A stretch of 64,000 nt of DNA, taken from positions 186,001-250,000 of the forward strand of contig CADBJU010000003.1 in assembly GCA_902795045.1 (NCBI GenBank), given 5' to 3'. This DNA comes from Oscillospiraceae bacterium (GTDB lineage: Bacteria; Bacillota; Clostridia; Oscillospirales; Oscillospiraceae). Below are positions 18,201-26,433 of this stretch, one piece after another. Under the pieces are notes generated by a model. The model did no database searches, was not told the origin of the DNA, and was given only the letters and a program-made list of their open reading frames with translations. Each line of letters starts with the position of its first letter. Position 1 is the first letter of the stretch. Both the position numbers and the translations under genes were made by a program.

Positions 18201-20828
18201 TCAGGCTTCGACTTCCGCTTCGTCTTCCTGCTCCTCCTGCTCGTGCTTGCGGCTCATGTTCAGCACACTGCCGACGTGGCTGTTGTTGAGGATCACCACA
18301 TTCCCATCCGCGTCGGTGATCTCCGTGGTGCGGATGCCCATATCCGTGACATCTCCCGTGACACCGGAGACGCTCACATGGTCGCCCACATGGATGGAGC
18401 CCTCCAGCATCATGAAAAAGCCCGCGAGCAGGTCGGAAGCCATGCTCTGGGCGCCCATGCCGACGGCAATGGAGAGGACGCCTGCCGAGGCCAGCAGCGT
18501 CTTGGTGTTCACGCCGAACATGGACAGGATGCGGAAGAGGAGAAAGATGCACGCACTGTAGCAGATGACGCTGTCGATGAGTCTGGTGATGGTCCTGGAG
18601 CGCTTGTTGAGACGGCTTTCCACAATCTTCAGCATTGCCCGCGCGAAAAACACGACGCACAGTGTACCGGCCACGATGAGCGTCGCCGCCCAGACGGAAA
18701 ACAGATGGACGCCCTTGGCCCACTTTCCGTCGAAGATGAAGGCAAAGGCGGGCCACATGGCTCCCGCGGACAGTATCGCCGTATATATTGCCAGCAGCGA
18801 CAGGAAGATCACATAGCCGTTTGCAAAAACCATCAACGAATTTTTCCTGCCGGGCTGTCTCTCCAGCTTCACGCGGATATCCTCGACAAGCCGGGCGCAC
18901 AGCATACCGGCCCCCAAAAGGTAGACCAGCAGCAGGGCCAGCACTCCCGCAATCAGCCGTGCACTGATGACGCGCACCTCACGGTCCGGGTTGGAGGGAA
19001 CGATGTACAGGAGACTCTTGCCGGCGTTCGAACTGCCGGAGATATATACGTGCTTGTCGTTATATGTCGAAAAGCCCTCGATCTCGGTCCCCGGCTCGTA
19101 GTTGGGCAGATGGTCCGCCACCCGCTGGCCGATCATCTTCGCTTCGGTGTGCGCGAGGAAGCGGCCTTCCGCGTCGTCGACGACGGCGGCGGCATGCCCG
19201 TTCTGCACAACGAAGCCGTTGACCGCGCTTTCGATGCTCTCTCCGTCAAGCTCGCTCTGCGGGGTCTTCGCGTCAAAGACAGACAGCAGGAAGCCGTCCG
19301 GCTGCCCCTCGGCGTCTTTCAGGAGGATCGCCGCGCCGAGCTGGGGCTGCCCGGTATAGGGGTCGGCCGCAGGCCCCGCCAGCGCTTGGGGGTAGCCCAG
19401 CAGTACCGGGCGGTACTCCTCGCTGAGGTTTTCGCCGACAGCAAAGCCGGTATAGCTGTTGCTGGCGGCAAGCTCCCGCCCGCTCCGGTCAAAGAGCATG
19501 AGGTACTCCGTCCCGGCAAGCTTGTTGAGCTCGGCAAGGCCGCCGTGGGTCAGGTATTCCGGGTGCCGCGTCACGAAATCCGCCAGGGTCTGCGCGCGTG
19601 TGCGGTATATGTCCGAATAGGTCTGGCGAATCAGCTCTCCCTGCTGCTCGTGCCAGTCGATCTCATATTGAACGGTCTCCCGTTTTGCCGTGGCGACCAT
19701 GGCATTGACGGAGCGGTTTTCCAGCATCATCAGCATCACGGCGAAAAGGCCCGTGACGATCAGCACCGAGATCATGCCCGGCATGAGCGTCCGGACTGCC
19801 CGTTTCCGGAAGGCCGCGCCCCGGCTCTTGTCGGGCGCCTCCTTAGACAGGCGGCGAAACACGTAGATCTGGAACAGGATCATGCCCAAGGCAATGATGG
19901 CCGCAAGGGTCCTGGCCGTGTAGTTGCCCGAGTGCTCCAGGGTGTCGAAGCTGTCCATCAGCATTACGTCAGCATCGTACTCCGGGTAGTGGAGCAGCAC
20001 GGCCAGGCAGCGATTGCCAAGCAGCTTGATCTCCTTGCTGAGAGGAACGCCTCCCCTGTTTCGGAAGCTGCCGCTGTCATCAAAGACGCGGTCCAGCTCG
20101 TCGATGAACTGCGCGGTCTCCTCCGGGGACAGGCCGTCCTGAGGATAATACGCGATGGTTCCGTCGCCCGTTCTGACCGCGGCGCCGCCATCCGTCCCGG
20201 ACAGCGTGCGCTTGAGTATGTCGGGCCAGTCGCCGAGGGAGTGGTACAGCTCCACCAGCGCCGGGCACGGGAACGCGAAGACCAGGCTCTGCTTCGCAGT
20301 GGCGAGGGGCTGTCTGACGAGGAAGCTGCCTTCCTCCTCTGGCGACTCCCCGTCCGGAGAGAGGGCGGGATAGAGCGTCAGAGCGGGTGTGCCCGGCTCG
20401 ATGCTCTCGAAATGCTCTCGAAGAGATCCCTCCAGCTCAGCGGGGTCGGCGGCGGCAAGGATCTGTCCGCGTCCGTCCAGCAGGAAAACACCGGCGGCGG
20501 AAACCGTGCCGCGCGTAAGCTCCAGCCTCTCGGTGTCAGCAAGGTCGTCCTCTTCCGCGTACAGCTTCGCTCCCAGCTCGCTGCGGGCCAGAGCATCGCT
20601 TTCATACACGCGGGTGCGCGTTTCAAACTCCTGCCTGCGTTTCTCCACGATCTTCGGAACTTCCAGGATAAACTGATCCAGCATCTTCTGCCCGCTGTAA
20701 CAGCTCAGCACCGATACCGTAAGAAACACGATCACCGCGATGATCAGAAAGGCAATCACGGTAAAGCCGATCAGCTTTATCCCGCTTTTTTCCCGCAGGG
20801 GGACTTTGATTTTTTCCAGAGCACTCAT
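18201..20828 (-). CDS. MscS-family mechanosensitive channel with two large extracytoplasmic sensor regions
   Basis: 875 residues from the ATG at 20828, which has AGGTG 8 nt upstream; a TTG two codons earlier is less likely. The C-terminal part has the MscS pore helix and beta domain: TLLASAGVLSIAVGMGAQ and SDLLAGFFMMLEGSIHVGDH (about 770-810), then VTDMGIRTTEITDADG. Upstream are several helices and two separate extracytoplasmic regions of roughly 250 residues (about 45-300 and 385-620), both resembling Cache-type ligand sensors by their placement between helices. After the beta domain it ends in an acidic tail, so the cytoplasmic alpha/beta cage of E. coli MscS is missing. Its terminator is at 18120. 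Confidence 0.85.
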   Translation of the reverse strand: MSALEKIKVPLREKSGIKLIGFTVIAFLIIAVIVFLTVSVLSCYSGQKMLDQFILEVPKIVEKRRQEFETRTRVYESDALARSELGAKLYAEEDDLADTERLELTRGTVSAAGVFLLDGRGQILAAADPAELEGSLREHFESIEPGTPALTLYPALSPDGESPEEEGSFLVRQPLATAKQSLVFAFPCPALVELYHSLGDWPDILKRTLSGTDGGAAVRTGDGTIAYYPQDGLSPEETAQFIDELDRVFDDSGSFRNRGGVPLSKEIKLLGNRCLAVLLHYPEYDADVMLMDSFDTLEHSGNYTARTLAAIIALGMILFQIYVFRRLSKEAPDKSRGAAFRKRAVRTLMPGMISVLIVTGLFAVMLMMLENRSVNAMVATAKRETVQYEIDWHEQQGELIRQTYSDIYRTRAQTLADFVTRHPEYLTHGGLAELNKLAGTEYLMLFDRSGRELAASNSYTGFAVGENLSEEYRPVLLGYPQALAGPAADPYTGQPQLGAAILLKDAEGQPDGFLLSVFDAKTPQSELDGESIESAVNGFVVQNGHAAAVVDDAEGRFLAHTEAKMIGQRVADHLPNYEPGTEIEGFSTYNDKHVYISGSSNAGKSLLYIVPSNPDREVRVISARLIAGVLALLLVYLLGAGMLCARLVEDIRVKLERQPGRKNSLMVFANGYVIFLSLLAIYTAILSAGAMWPAFAFIFDGKWAKGVHLFSVWAATLIVAGTLCVVFFARAMLKIVESRLNKRSRTITRLIDSVICYSACIFLLFRILSMFGVNTKTLLASAGVLSIAVGMGAQSMASDLLAGFFMMLEGSIHVGDHVSVSGVTGDVTDMGIRTTEITDADGNVVILNNSHVGSVLNMSRKHEQEEQEDEAEVEA

Positions 20829-20916
20829 AGTCAATCACCTGTATGAAGCTGTATTGATTGTTTGCCGGCGCCGTCTGTCCGGGCGCAGATCGGGCAGATC
20901 GAAGATATATAAATAG

Positions 20917-20945
20917 ATAATAATCTAATTCTTTCGATCCGTCAA
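20917..20945 (-). promoter_or_regulatory. promoter of the MscS-type gene
   Basis: On the minus strand TTGACG (20945-20940), 17-bp spacer, TATTAT (20922-20917), about 90 bp before the start codon. A TTGACA on the plus strand at 20994-20999 may serve the divergent DUF308 gene, but no good -10 is visible for it. Confidence 0.65.
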
Positions 20946-21101
20946 GGGACGGAGTATCGCAGCCGGGTTCGTTCCACAAAATATAAATTGTCCTTGACAA
21001 GGGGTAAAATTCAAAGTAAGCTTGCATCATGCGGAAAAGCGCATAAGACCTGCAAAAGCAGCCCCGCCGCACGGCGGAAGAGAAAAACAGGAGGATTCGT
21101 T

Positions 21102-22193
21102 ATGTCTACCTTTACCATGATCGTAATCATGAGTGTTCTGATGATAATCGGGGGCTTCGCCCTGATGGCGACGCCGCTCATCACCTTCATCAGCGCAGGC
21201 TATTTCATCATCACGCTGTTCTTTATCTACGGTATCTTCGGCGTCATCCGCGGGATCTCCGAAAAGCGCTACGGCAAGGAATTTATCTTTGCGGCGGTCA
21301 GCCTGGTCCTGGGCCTCATCGGTCTGTTTGTTCCCGGCGCTGCCGCCATGAGCAATTATGTGCTGCTCTATATGGCGGCCTGCTGGTTTTTCATCCACGG
21401 CATCCTGACCATCGTTGCCGCCGTTGAAAACAAGAAGAGCGGCGCCGAGACCGGCGCTGTGGTGCTGGGCGTCATTCTGGGCGTGCTGGAGCTGATCACC
21501 GCTGTCTACTCCGCGATCCACCCCTCCGTGATGGCTGTCAGCTTTGGCATTCTCATCGGCCTCTACTTCGTTGAGTCCGGCATTGACGCCATTGTCGTCG
21601 GCATGGTCAAATGCGAAGGCGGCAACAACCTGACCGTTCTGTTCACGGTCATGGGCATTCTGACGATCATCGGCGGCCTCGGCATGCTCTTCACCCCGCT
21701 GCTGACCTTCCTGAGCGTCGGCCCCTGCATCATCATTCTGTTCTTCCTCAACGGCGTTCTCGGCATCGTCCAGGCGATCTCCGAAAAGCGCTACGACAAG
21801 GAGTTCTACCTTGCCCTTGCAAGCCTCATCCTTGGCATCCTCGGCTGCGTGATCCCCGGCGCCGCTGCCATGAACAATTCCATCCTGCTCTATATGGCCG
21901 GCATCTGGTTCTTTGCCCACGGCATCATGACCATCGTCAAGGCTTTCAACAGCAAAAAGAAGAACGCCGGCACCGGCGTCGTGGTGATCGGCGTCGTGCT
22001 GGGCGTTTTGGAGCTGCTCATGGCCGCCTACTCCGTGGCCCATCCCGCGGTGCTCGCCCTGAGTCTCGGCATTCTGATCGGCCTGTACTTCATTGAGTCC
22101 GGCGCCAATATGATCTTCATCGGAAACGCCTTCTCCGAGGCCGTGGCCGCCGGTCGTCAGCAGCAGAAGGCTGCAGCCCGCTCCGCGAAGTAA
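21102..22193 (+). CDS. duplicated DUF308/HdeD-like membrane protein
   Basis: 363 residues from the ATG at 21102, preceded by AGGAGG. The protein is an internal duplication: each half has about six short hydrophobic helices and nearly the same block, GISEKRYGKEF...VPGAAAMSNYVLLYMA in the first half and AISEKRYDKEF...IPGAAAMNNSILLYMA in the second, each followed by a WFF-HGI-TIV helix. HdeD-type proteins are linked to acid or envelope stress in enterobacteria; function here is unknown. It lies 85 bp upstream of the membrane-bound esterase-like gene on the same strand and may share its transcript. Confidence 0.85.
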   Translation: MSTFTMIVIMSVLMIIGGFALMATPLITFISAGYFIITLFFIYGIFGVIRGISEKRYGKEFIFAAVSLVLGLIGLFVPGAAAMSNYVLLYMAACWFFIHGILTIVAAVENKKSGAETGAVVLGVILGVLELITAVYSAIHPSVMAVSFGILIGLYFVESGIDAIVVGMVKCEGGNNLTVLFTVMGILTIIGGLGMLFTPLLTFLSVGPCIIILFFLNGVLGIVQAISEKRYDKEFYLALASLILGILGCVIPGAAAMNNSILLYMAGIWFFAHGIMTIVKAFNSKKKNAGTGVVVIGVVLGVLELLMAAYSVAHPAVLALSLGILIGLYFIESGANMIFIGNAFSEAVAAGRQQQKAAARSAK

Positions 22194-22278
22194 GCGCTTG
22201 GGGCAGGGACAGAGCGGCCGTATTTTTGAACAATCAGGGTCACTATACAGCGTGTCATCCTTTCAGAGAGGTAATAAG

Positions 22279-24252
22279 ATGAAAAAACTGTTTACCGTTG
22301 ATGATATTGTTGTCGCTTTCATTTCGGCGCTTGGCTACGGCTTCGGCGAGACGATCTCAAAGCTTTTCGGCTGGCCGGAGCTTGTGTGCTACGGTGTTAG
22401 CTTTGTCGTCGGCCTTGTGTTCTCGGAAATCATAAACAAGATCGCTTTCAGCAAGGCAGTCCAGAAAAAGCCGATCAACCGGATCCTTACCTATGTTTCG
22501 GTCTTTCTCATCTTTCTGATCGCCCAGTACATCTCCATCCGGTGGATGGGTGTGGACATGTTCCATTACGTGAAGGACGAGCTTCTCGGCGTGATCGGCA
22601 TGCCCATTCTCGGCTTCGTGGTGAACATGCTCATCCGCGGTCTTCGCGTCCGGAAGATCCGCAAGCTCTACGGAGACGGGAGCGAAGGATATGTGTTCGA
22701 TGTCAAGGGCAAGGACCTCGAGGAGCTGAACAAACAGAACCGGGCCGTACAGGGCAAATACAATGCCGACTGCGCGGTAAAGACGCGGACCGGCACCTAT
22801 GTCGGGGAAAAGTACAAGAAGACCGTCTGCTATCTGGGTATTCCCTACGCAAAACCCCCGGTCGGCGAGCTCCGCTGGAAGGCGCCAGAGCCGCTCCCGG
22901 ACTCGGATGCGGTGTTTGAGGCGAAGAATTTCGGTGCCTCGGCCATACAGGTCGAGCATAAGGGTTCGCTCCTCAAGCAGCACCGGCAGAGCGAGGACTG
23001 CCTCACCTTGAACATCTGCGTCAACACACAGAAGACAAAGGCCAAGCGGCCGGTGCTCGTGCTGTTCCACCAGGGCGACTTCTCCTACGGCGGCTCCGCA
23101 GATCCCCTGCTGTACGGGGCCAACTATGTGATCAGCCATCCGGACGTGGTGTTCGTAAGCTTCAACTACCGTCTGGGCATTTTCGGCTTCATTGATTTCT
23201 CGGAAGTCCCCGGCGGGGACGCTTATCCTGACGCTCTGAACCTCGGTCTGCTCGATCAGATCGCGGCGCTCAAATGGATCAAAGAAAATATCGCCGCTTT
23301 CGGCGGTGATCCCGAAAAGGTCACGGTGCTCGGCTTTGAGTCCGGCGCGTCCTCCATCTATCTGCTCTCCGCCTGCGAGCAGGCGAAGGGCCTGTTCCAA
23401 AAAGCCTTCCTGTTCGACGGCAACCCGGCTGCCGTCTATGCCTCGCCGGAGGCGTCCAGGGCCCTGGCGAAAAATCTGCTCAGGGAAACCGGGACCTCCA
23501 CGATGCGGGAGCTTTCGCAGCTTGACACGGAAGTTTTGAAGGACGCGGCACAGAAACTCTGGCAGAACATGTGCGCACCGACCTGCGACGGTGTGCTGAT
23601 CCCGGCGGACATCTATCGCGCCGCGCAGGAGGGCGCCGCCTCCGGCGTAAAATTCGTCATCGGCTTCCCGAGCAACGAAGCACAGGTATTCCGCTCCGTG
23701 CTCGGCGATCAGAACTATACCGATCTCATCAACGGGTCTGTGGCCGAAATCAAGGCCATCACGGCCGGTTCCATCGCCGACGCGATCCAGGCGTATATCG
23801 ACAAAGAGGCCGCGTCCTCGACCGAGCTGGAGGCAAAATCGAAGCTTGTCGAGCAGTGGAACGCGCTCGGCATTTACCGCAGCGCCGTGAAGCTTTCCCA
23901 GGGCGGGAGCAAGGTGCATCTGCTGTACTGGGATGAAAAGCCGCTGATCGAGAATCTGGGCTCCGGCACGGTCGACGCGGCGGCGGCGCTGCTCGGGAAC
24001 GATGAGGCACTGCAGCTGTACGGCAGCGTCATGAACGCCGACCTGTCCGAAGCCCTGCAGAGCCTGCTGCTGAAATTCATAAACGGCAATGCCCTGCAGC
24101 TTTACCCCAACGAGATCAAGGGTGTCGACGCCTTCGACTGGAAGGCGTTCCCCAAGGCGCTGATCATCTCGGACGGGAAATTCAGCTGTGAAAAACCGGA
24201 AAGCCGATTGACTGAGGTCGACGGTCTTCTGGACTTTGTCATACAGTATTGA
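22279..24252 (+). CDS. membrane-anchored carboxylesterase-like protein with degenerate active site
   Basis: 658 residues from the ATG at 22279 (RBS AGAGAGG). The first ~150 residues hold four hydrophobic segments. From about 165 a type-B carboxylesterase fold begins, with the classical GIPYAKPPVGELRWKAPEP and SEDCLTLNI. The catalytic landmarks are altered: the oxyanion HGGGF is HQGDF, the nucleophile elbow GESAG is GFESG (Ser moved by one place, about residue 350), and the region that normally holds the catalytic His (GAFHGxELPYVFG) reads GSGTVDAAAALLG. This looks like a non-catalytic, binding-type esterase domain comparable in kind to neuroligins. It ends 20 bp before the CARF-HEPN gene. Confidence 0.85.
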   Translation: MKKLFTVDDIVVAFISALGYGFGETISKLFGWPELVCYGVSFVVGLVFSEIINKIAFSKAVQKKPINRILTYVSVFLIFLIAQYISIRWMGVDMFHYVKDELLGVIGMPILGFVVNMLIRGLRVRKIRKLYGDGSEGYVFDVKGKDLEELNKQNRAVQGKYNADCAVKTRTGTYVGEKYKKTVCYLGIPYAKPPVGELRWKAPEPLPDSDAVFEAKNFGASAIQVEHKGSLLKQHRQSEDCLTLNICVNTQKTKAKRPVLVLFHQGDFSYGGSADPLLYGANYVISHPDVVFVSFNYRLGIFGFIDFSEVPGGDAYPDALNLGLLDQIAALKWIKENIAAFGGDPEKVTVLGFESGASSIYLLSACEQAKGLFQKAFLFDGNPAAVYASPEASRALAKNLLRETGTSTMRELSQLDTEVLKDAAQKLWQNMCAPTCDGVLIPADIYRAAQEGAASGVKFVIGFPSNEAQVFRSVLGDQNYTDLINGSVAEIKAITAGSIADAIQAYIDKEAASSTELEAKSKLVEQWNALGIYRSAVKLSQGGSKVHLLYWDEKPLIENLGSGTVDAAAALLGNDEALQLYGSVMNADLSEALQSLLLKFINGNALQLYPNEIKGVDAFDWKAFPKALIISDGKFSCEKPESRLTEVDGLLDFVIQY

Positions 24253-24272
24253 AAGCCCGAGGTAGCGTGAAC

Positions 24273-26159
24273 ATGGGTAAAAATATTCTTCTGACATCTC
24301 TGAACATCAAAGGGTTCGACAGGACTCTGCAATATTATTTCGCACAAAATGAGTTTGGCCGCAGCTACTGTGAAGTCATGCAAAGCATGGAGGCGAGCGC
24401 CAAGTTTATTCTGGCCCGCTTTCCCATTGACGAGATCCTTGTGATCGGAGACGAAATGTCCGCCGAAGACGAGAGCGGTATGAAACCCTTCCCTCTCAAA
24501 GACGCGGGCGAGCTCTATTCCGCTGATCCTCATACACTCTCCCCCTTCGGCCTGTACCGCTCTCGGATCGCCCAGCACCTGAACGAGCAGAGCCTGGAGC
24601 AGCAGACGTACGACGCGCTGCTGCCTGAGGAAGAGCGCGCCAAGCTCATCGCCTTCATCAAAGGCTTCCAGGAACGAAATTCCCGGCGGGAGATAAAGCG
24701 GCTCAACCGTCTGTTTGATGAGCTTGCCTCCGACCCGCAGCTCTACAATCAGTTCCGGGACGCGCTCCTCGTCGCCTTTCCGGCCGCCCGTGAGGATCCC
24801 GCACTTTATATGAAGTGGGTGAAAAACTATCTGTACATGCAGCTCAAGCCCACCGCCAAGCTGGAGATCCTCCCGATCAACGAGGATGTCCGCGTCCGTT
24901 ATATCCCTGCTGCCACTCTGGAAAGCCGGGAATATTGGGTCAACAATATCCTGGGCACGGAGCCGGACGTGTCCGACACCGGGGCTGAGACCAACCTCTA
25001 CGTCTCCCTGGACGACGACTCCACGGTGGACAGCCACCTGATGCTGAACCTGCTTGATATCCTGGTTTCCACACCGGGAAGCAACGTTCATCTGAAGAAG
25101 GTCTACAAGGTCTACGAATCTCCCGCGGAACTGTCCGGATACATCTATGACCATACTGCCGTTTTCCGCACCACCGATCTGGTCGCGGCCGCTCATGCCT
25201 TCCTGAACTACAGCAAGACGGATATGCTCGTGGATTTCTGGGAAAACAGCGGAGAGCAAAACGGCCGCATCAGCAGCCTGATCTACGCCGCGCGGCATGT
25301 GGATGTGGGCATTTCCATGTGCAACATCAAGGAGATGCAGGTTGGCATCGATCGGCTGCGCAAGATTTTCCGCGACGAGCATTCCTGGACGGAGGACAGC
25401 TATTACGGTCTTCTGTTCGGCGTGATCGCCGGGAGCATCAAGGCGGATTACCGCGCTCTGCTGGTGGGCGACGGCCCCATTCCCTTTATCGAGCTGATCA
25501 AATGGGCCTATCGCCACAAGATGTATCAGCAGGTCCTGACGCTGATCGAGGCCTATGCGCCTACAAATCTGGTCAGGTCCGGCATTTTCTACTACTGCGA
25601 TGACGAATCACAGGTGAATGACATTACGAAGCTTCTGGCGCTGCAGCGGCTGGAGCTGAAGCCCTACGAATACTACAAGCTCGACGATATCGAACACTAC
25701 TTTATCAAGTACTACGACCGGGCGGGCGTCAACCTCAAAGGCTCCAAAGATGAGGACAGGAACCTCGCCTATGCCGACGCGCGGGTGAAGTCCATCGAAA
25801 GCCGAGACCCGGCGAAGATCGGCGGATATACCGCCTGCGACAGCACCGAAACGGTGAAGAACGTCCTCTATGCCTATTTCCGCCTTGGCTATGTGCGTAA
25901 CAAGATCAGCCATGCCGACGCGGATGCGCTGGCCGAAATACGCCTGGTCGTCTCTGAGAGCGACATCAGCTCCTCCATGCTCCTGATGCGCGAGAGCATC
26001 GAGCACTTCATCATGAGCTACGAGAAGGCCCTGACAGAGGTAAAGGATAAAAAGCCGAAGATCGTCTCCGTCTCCCCCGATGCCGTCCGCAACGTCGCCG
26101 AACGCATCCGCCGCGAGCGCATCCAGGAGGAGCGCGCGCAGGGCAGCGCGAAAAAGTAA
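24273..26159 (+). CDS. CARF-HEPN protein of the Csm6/Csx1/TM1812 type, not CRISPR-linked
   Basis: 628 residues from the ATG at 24273 (GAGGT upstream). The N-terminus KNILLTSLNIKGF followed by DEILVIGDE and a later strand-helix block ETNLYVSLDDDSTVDSHLML resembles the two halves of a TM1812-like CARF Rossmann fold, which senses cyclic oligonucleotides. The C-terminal helical part has GYVRNKISHAD (Arg near residue 541), a textbook HEPN ribonuclease R-N-x3-H motif, then a helix-rich end with a charged tail. The family assignment comes from motif layout only and needs a structure search. No repeat array or cas gene is in the window. It is tightly linked to the upstream membrane pseudoesterase, suggesting a two-component sensing/RNase module. 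A strong terminator follows. Confidence 0.72.
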   Translation: MGKNILLTSLNIKGFDRTLQYYFAQNEFGRSYCEVMQSMEASAKFILARFPIDEILVIGDEMSAEDESGMKPFPLKDAGELYSADPHTLSPFGLYRSRIAQHLNEQSLEQQTYDALLPEEERAKLIAFIKGFQERNSRREIKRLNRLFDELASDPQLYNQFRDALLVAFPAAREDPALYMKWVKNYLYMQLKPTAKLEILPINEDVRVRYIPAATLESREYWVNNILGTEPDVSDTGAETNLYVSLDDDSTVDSHLMLNLLDILVSTPGSNVHLKKVYKVYESPAELSGYIYDHTAVFRTTDLVAAAHAFLNYSKTDMLVDFWENSGEQNGRISSLIYAARHVDVGISMCNIKEMQVGIDRLRKIFRDEHSWTEDSYYGLLFGVIAGSIKADYRALLVGDGPIPFIELIKWAYRHKMYQQVLTLIEAYAPTNLVRSGIFYYCDDESQVNDITKLLALQRLELKPYEYYKLDDIEHYFIKYYDRAGVNLKGSKDEDRNLAYADARVKSIESRDPAKIGGYTACDSTETVKNVLYAYFRLGYVRNKISHADADALAEIRLVVSESDISSSMLLMRESIEHFIMSYEKALTEVKDKKPKIVSVSPDAVRNVAERIRRERIQEERAQGSAKK

Positions 26160-26176
26160 GGTTTCCAGTGTGTTGG

Positions 26177-26222
26177 AATGCGCGGTTTTCCCACGAAAAA
26201 AACTGTGGAAAATCGCGCATTT
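26177..26222 (+). terminator. intrinsic terminator after the CARF-HEPN gene
   Basis: Hairpin AATGCGCGGTTTTCCCAC / GTGGAAAATCGCGCATT (one bulge, one G-U), loop of about 10 nt, followed by TTCTATTTGCGCTTTT. It ends the DUF308-esterase-CARF transcript. Confidence 0.8.
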
Positions 26223-26260
26223 CTATTTGCGCTTTTGGGCAAAAGACGTTACAATACAAT

Positions 26261-26417
26261 ATATTAATATGGGTATCGGCTTAACTCAGCAAACTGTCAA
26301 AGTGCCCGTCTCGTAGGGGTCGATCCCCAGATCGACCCGAAACGTGGGTACATTGTACAAGCTTTAAGGATCCTGCCTATATTGCTGACTAAAGCCGATA
26401 CCCACATATATTAATAT
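26261..26417. repeat. MITE-like foldback element with terminal inverted repeats
   Basis: 157 bp bounded by ATATTAATAT-GGGTATCGGC (left) and its inverted counterpart GCCGATACCC-ACATATATTAATAT (right). The inverted arms continue as TTAACTCAGCAA versus TTGCTGACTAAA. An internal GGGTCGAT...ATCGACCC hairpin is present and there is no reading frame. It lies between the CARF-HEPN terminator and the ABC exporter genes. Confidence 0.7.
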
Positions 26418-26433
26418 GAAAGCGTGAATGCCT

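Noticed and set aside
18000-20846. Long plus-strand frame opposite the MscS gene
   Set aside because: No RBS and shadow composition; the minus-strand frame has clear MscS motifs, promoter and terminator.
24273-26159. CRISPR system suggested by the CARF-HEPN protein
   Set aside because: I found no spaced direct repeats of CRISPR form and no cas genes in the window.
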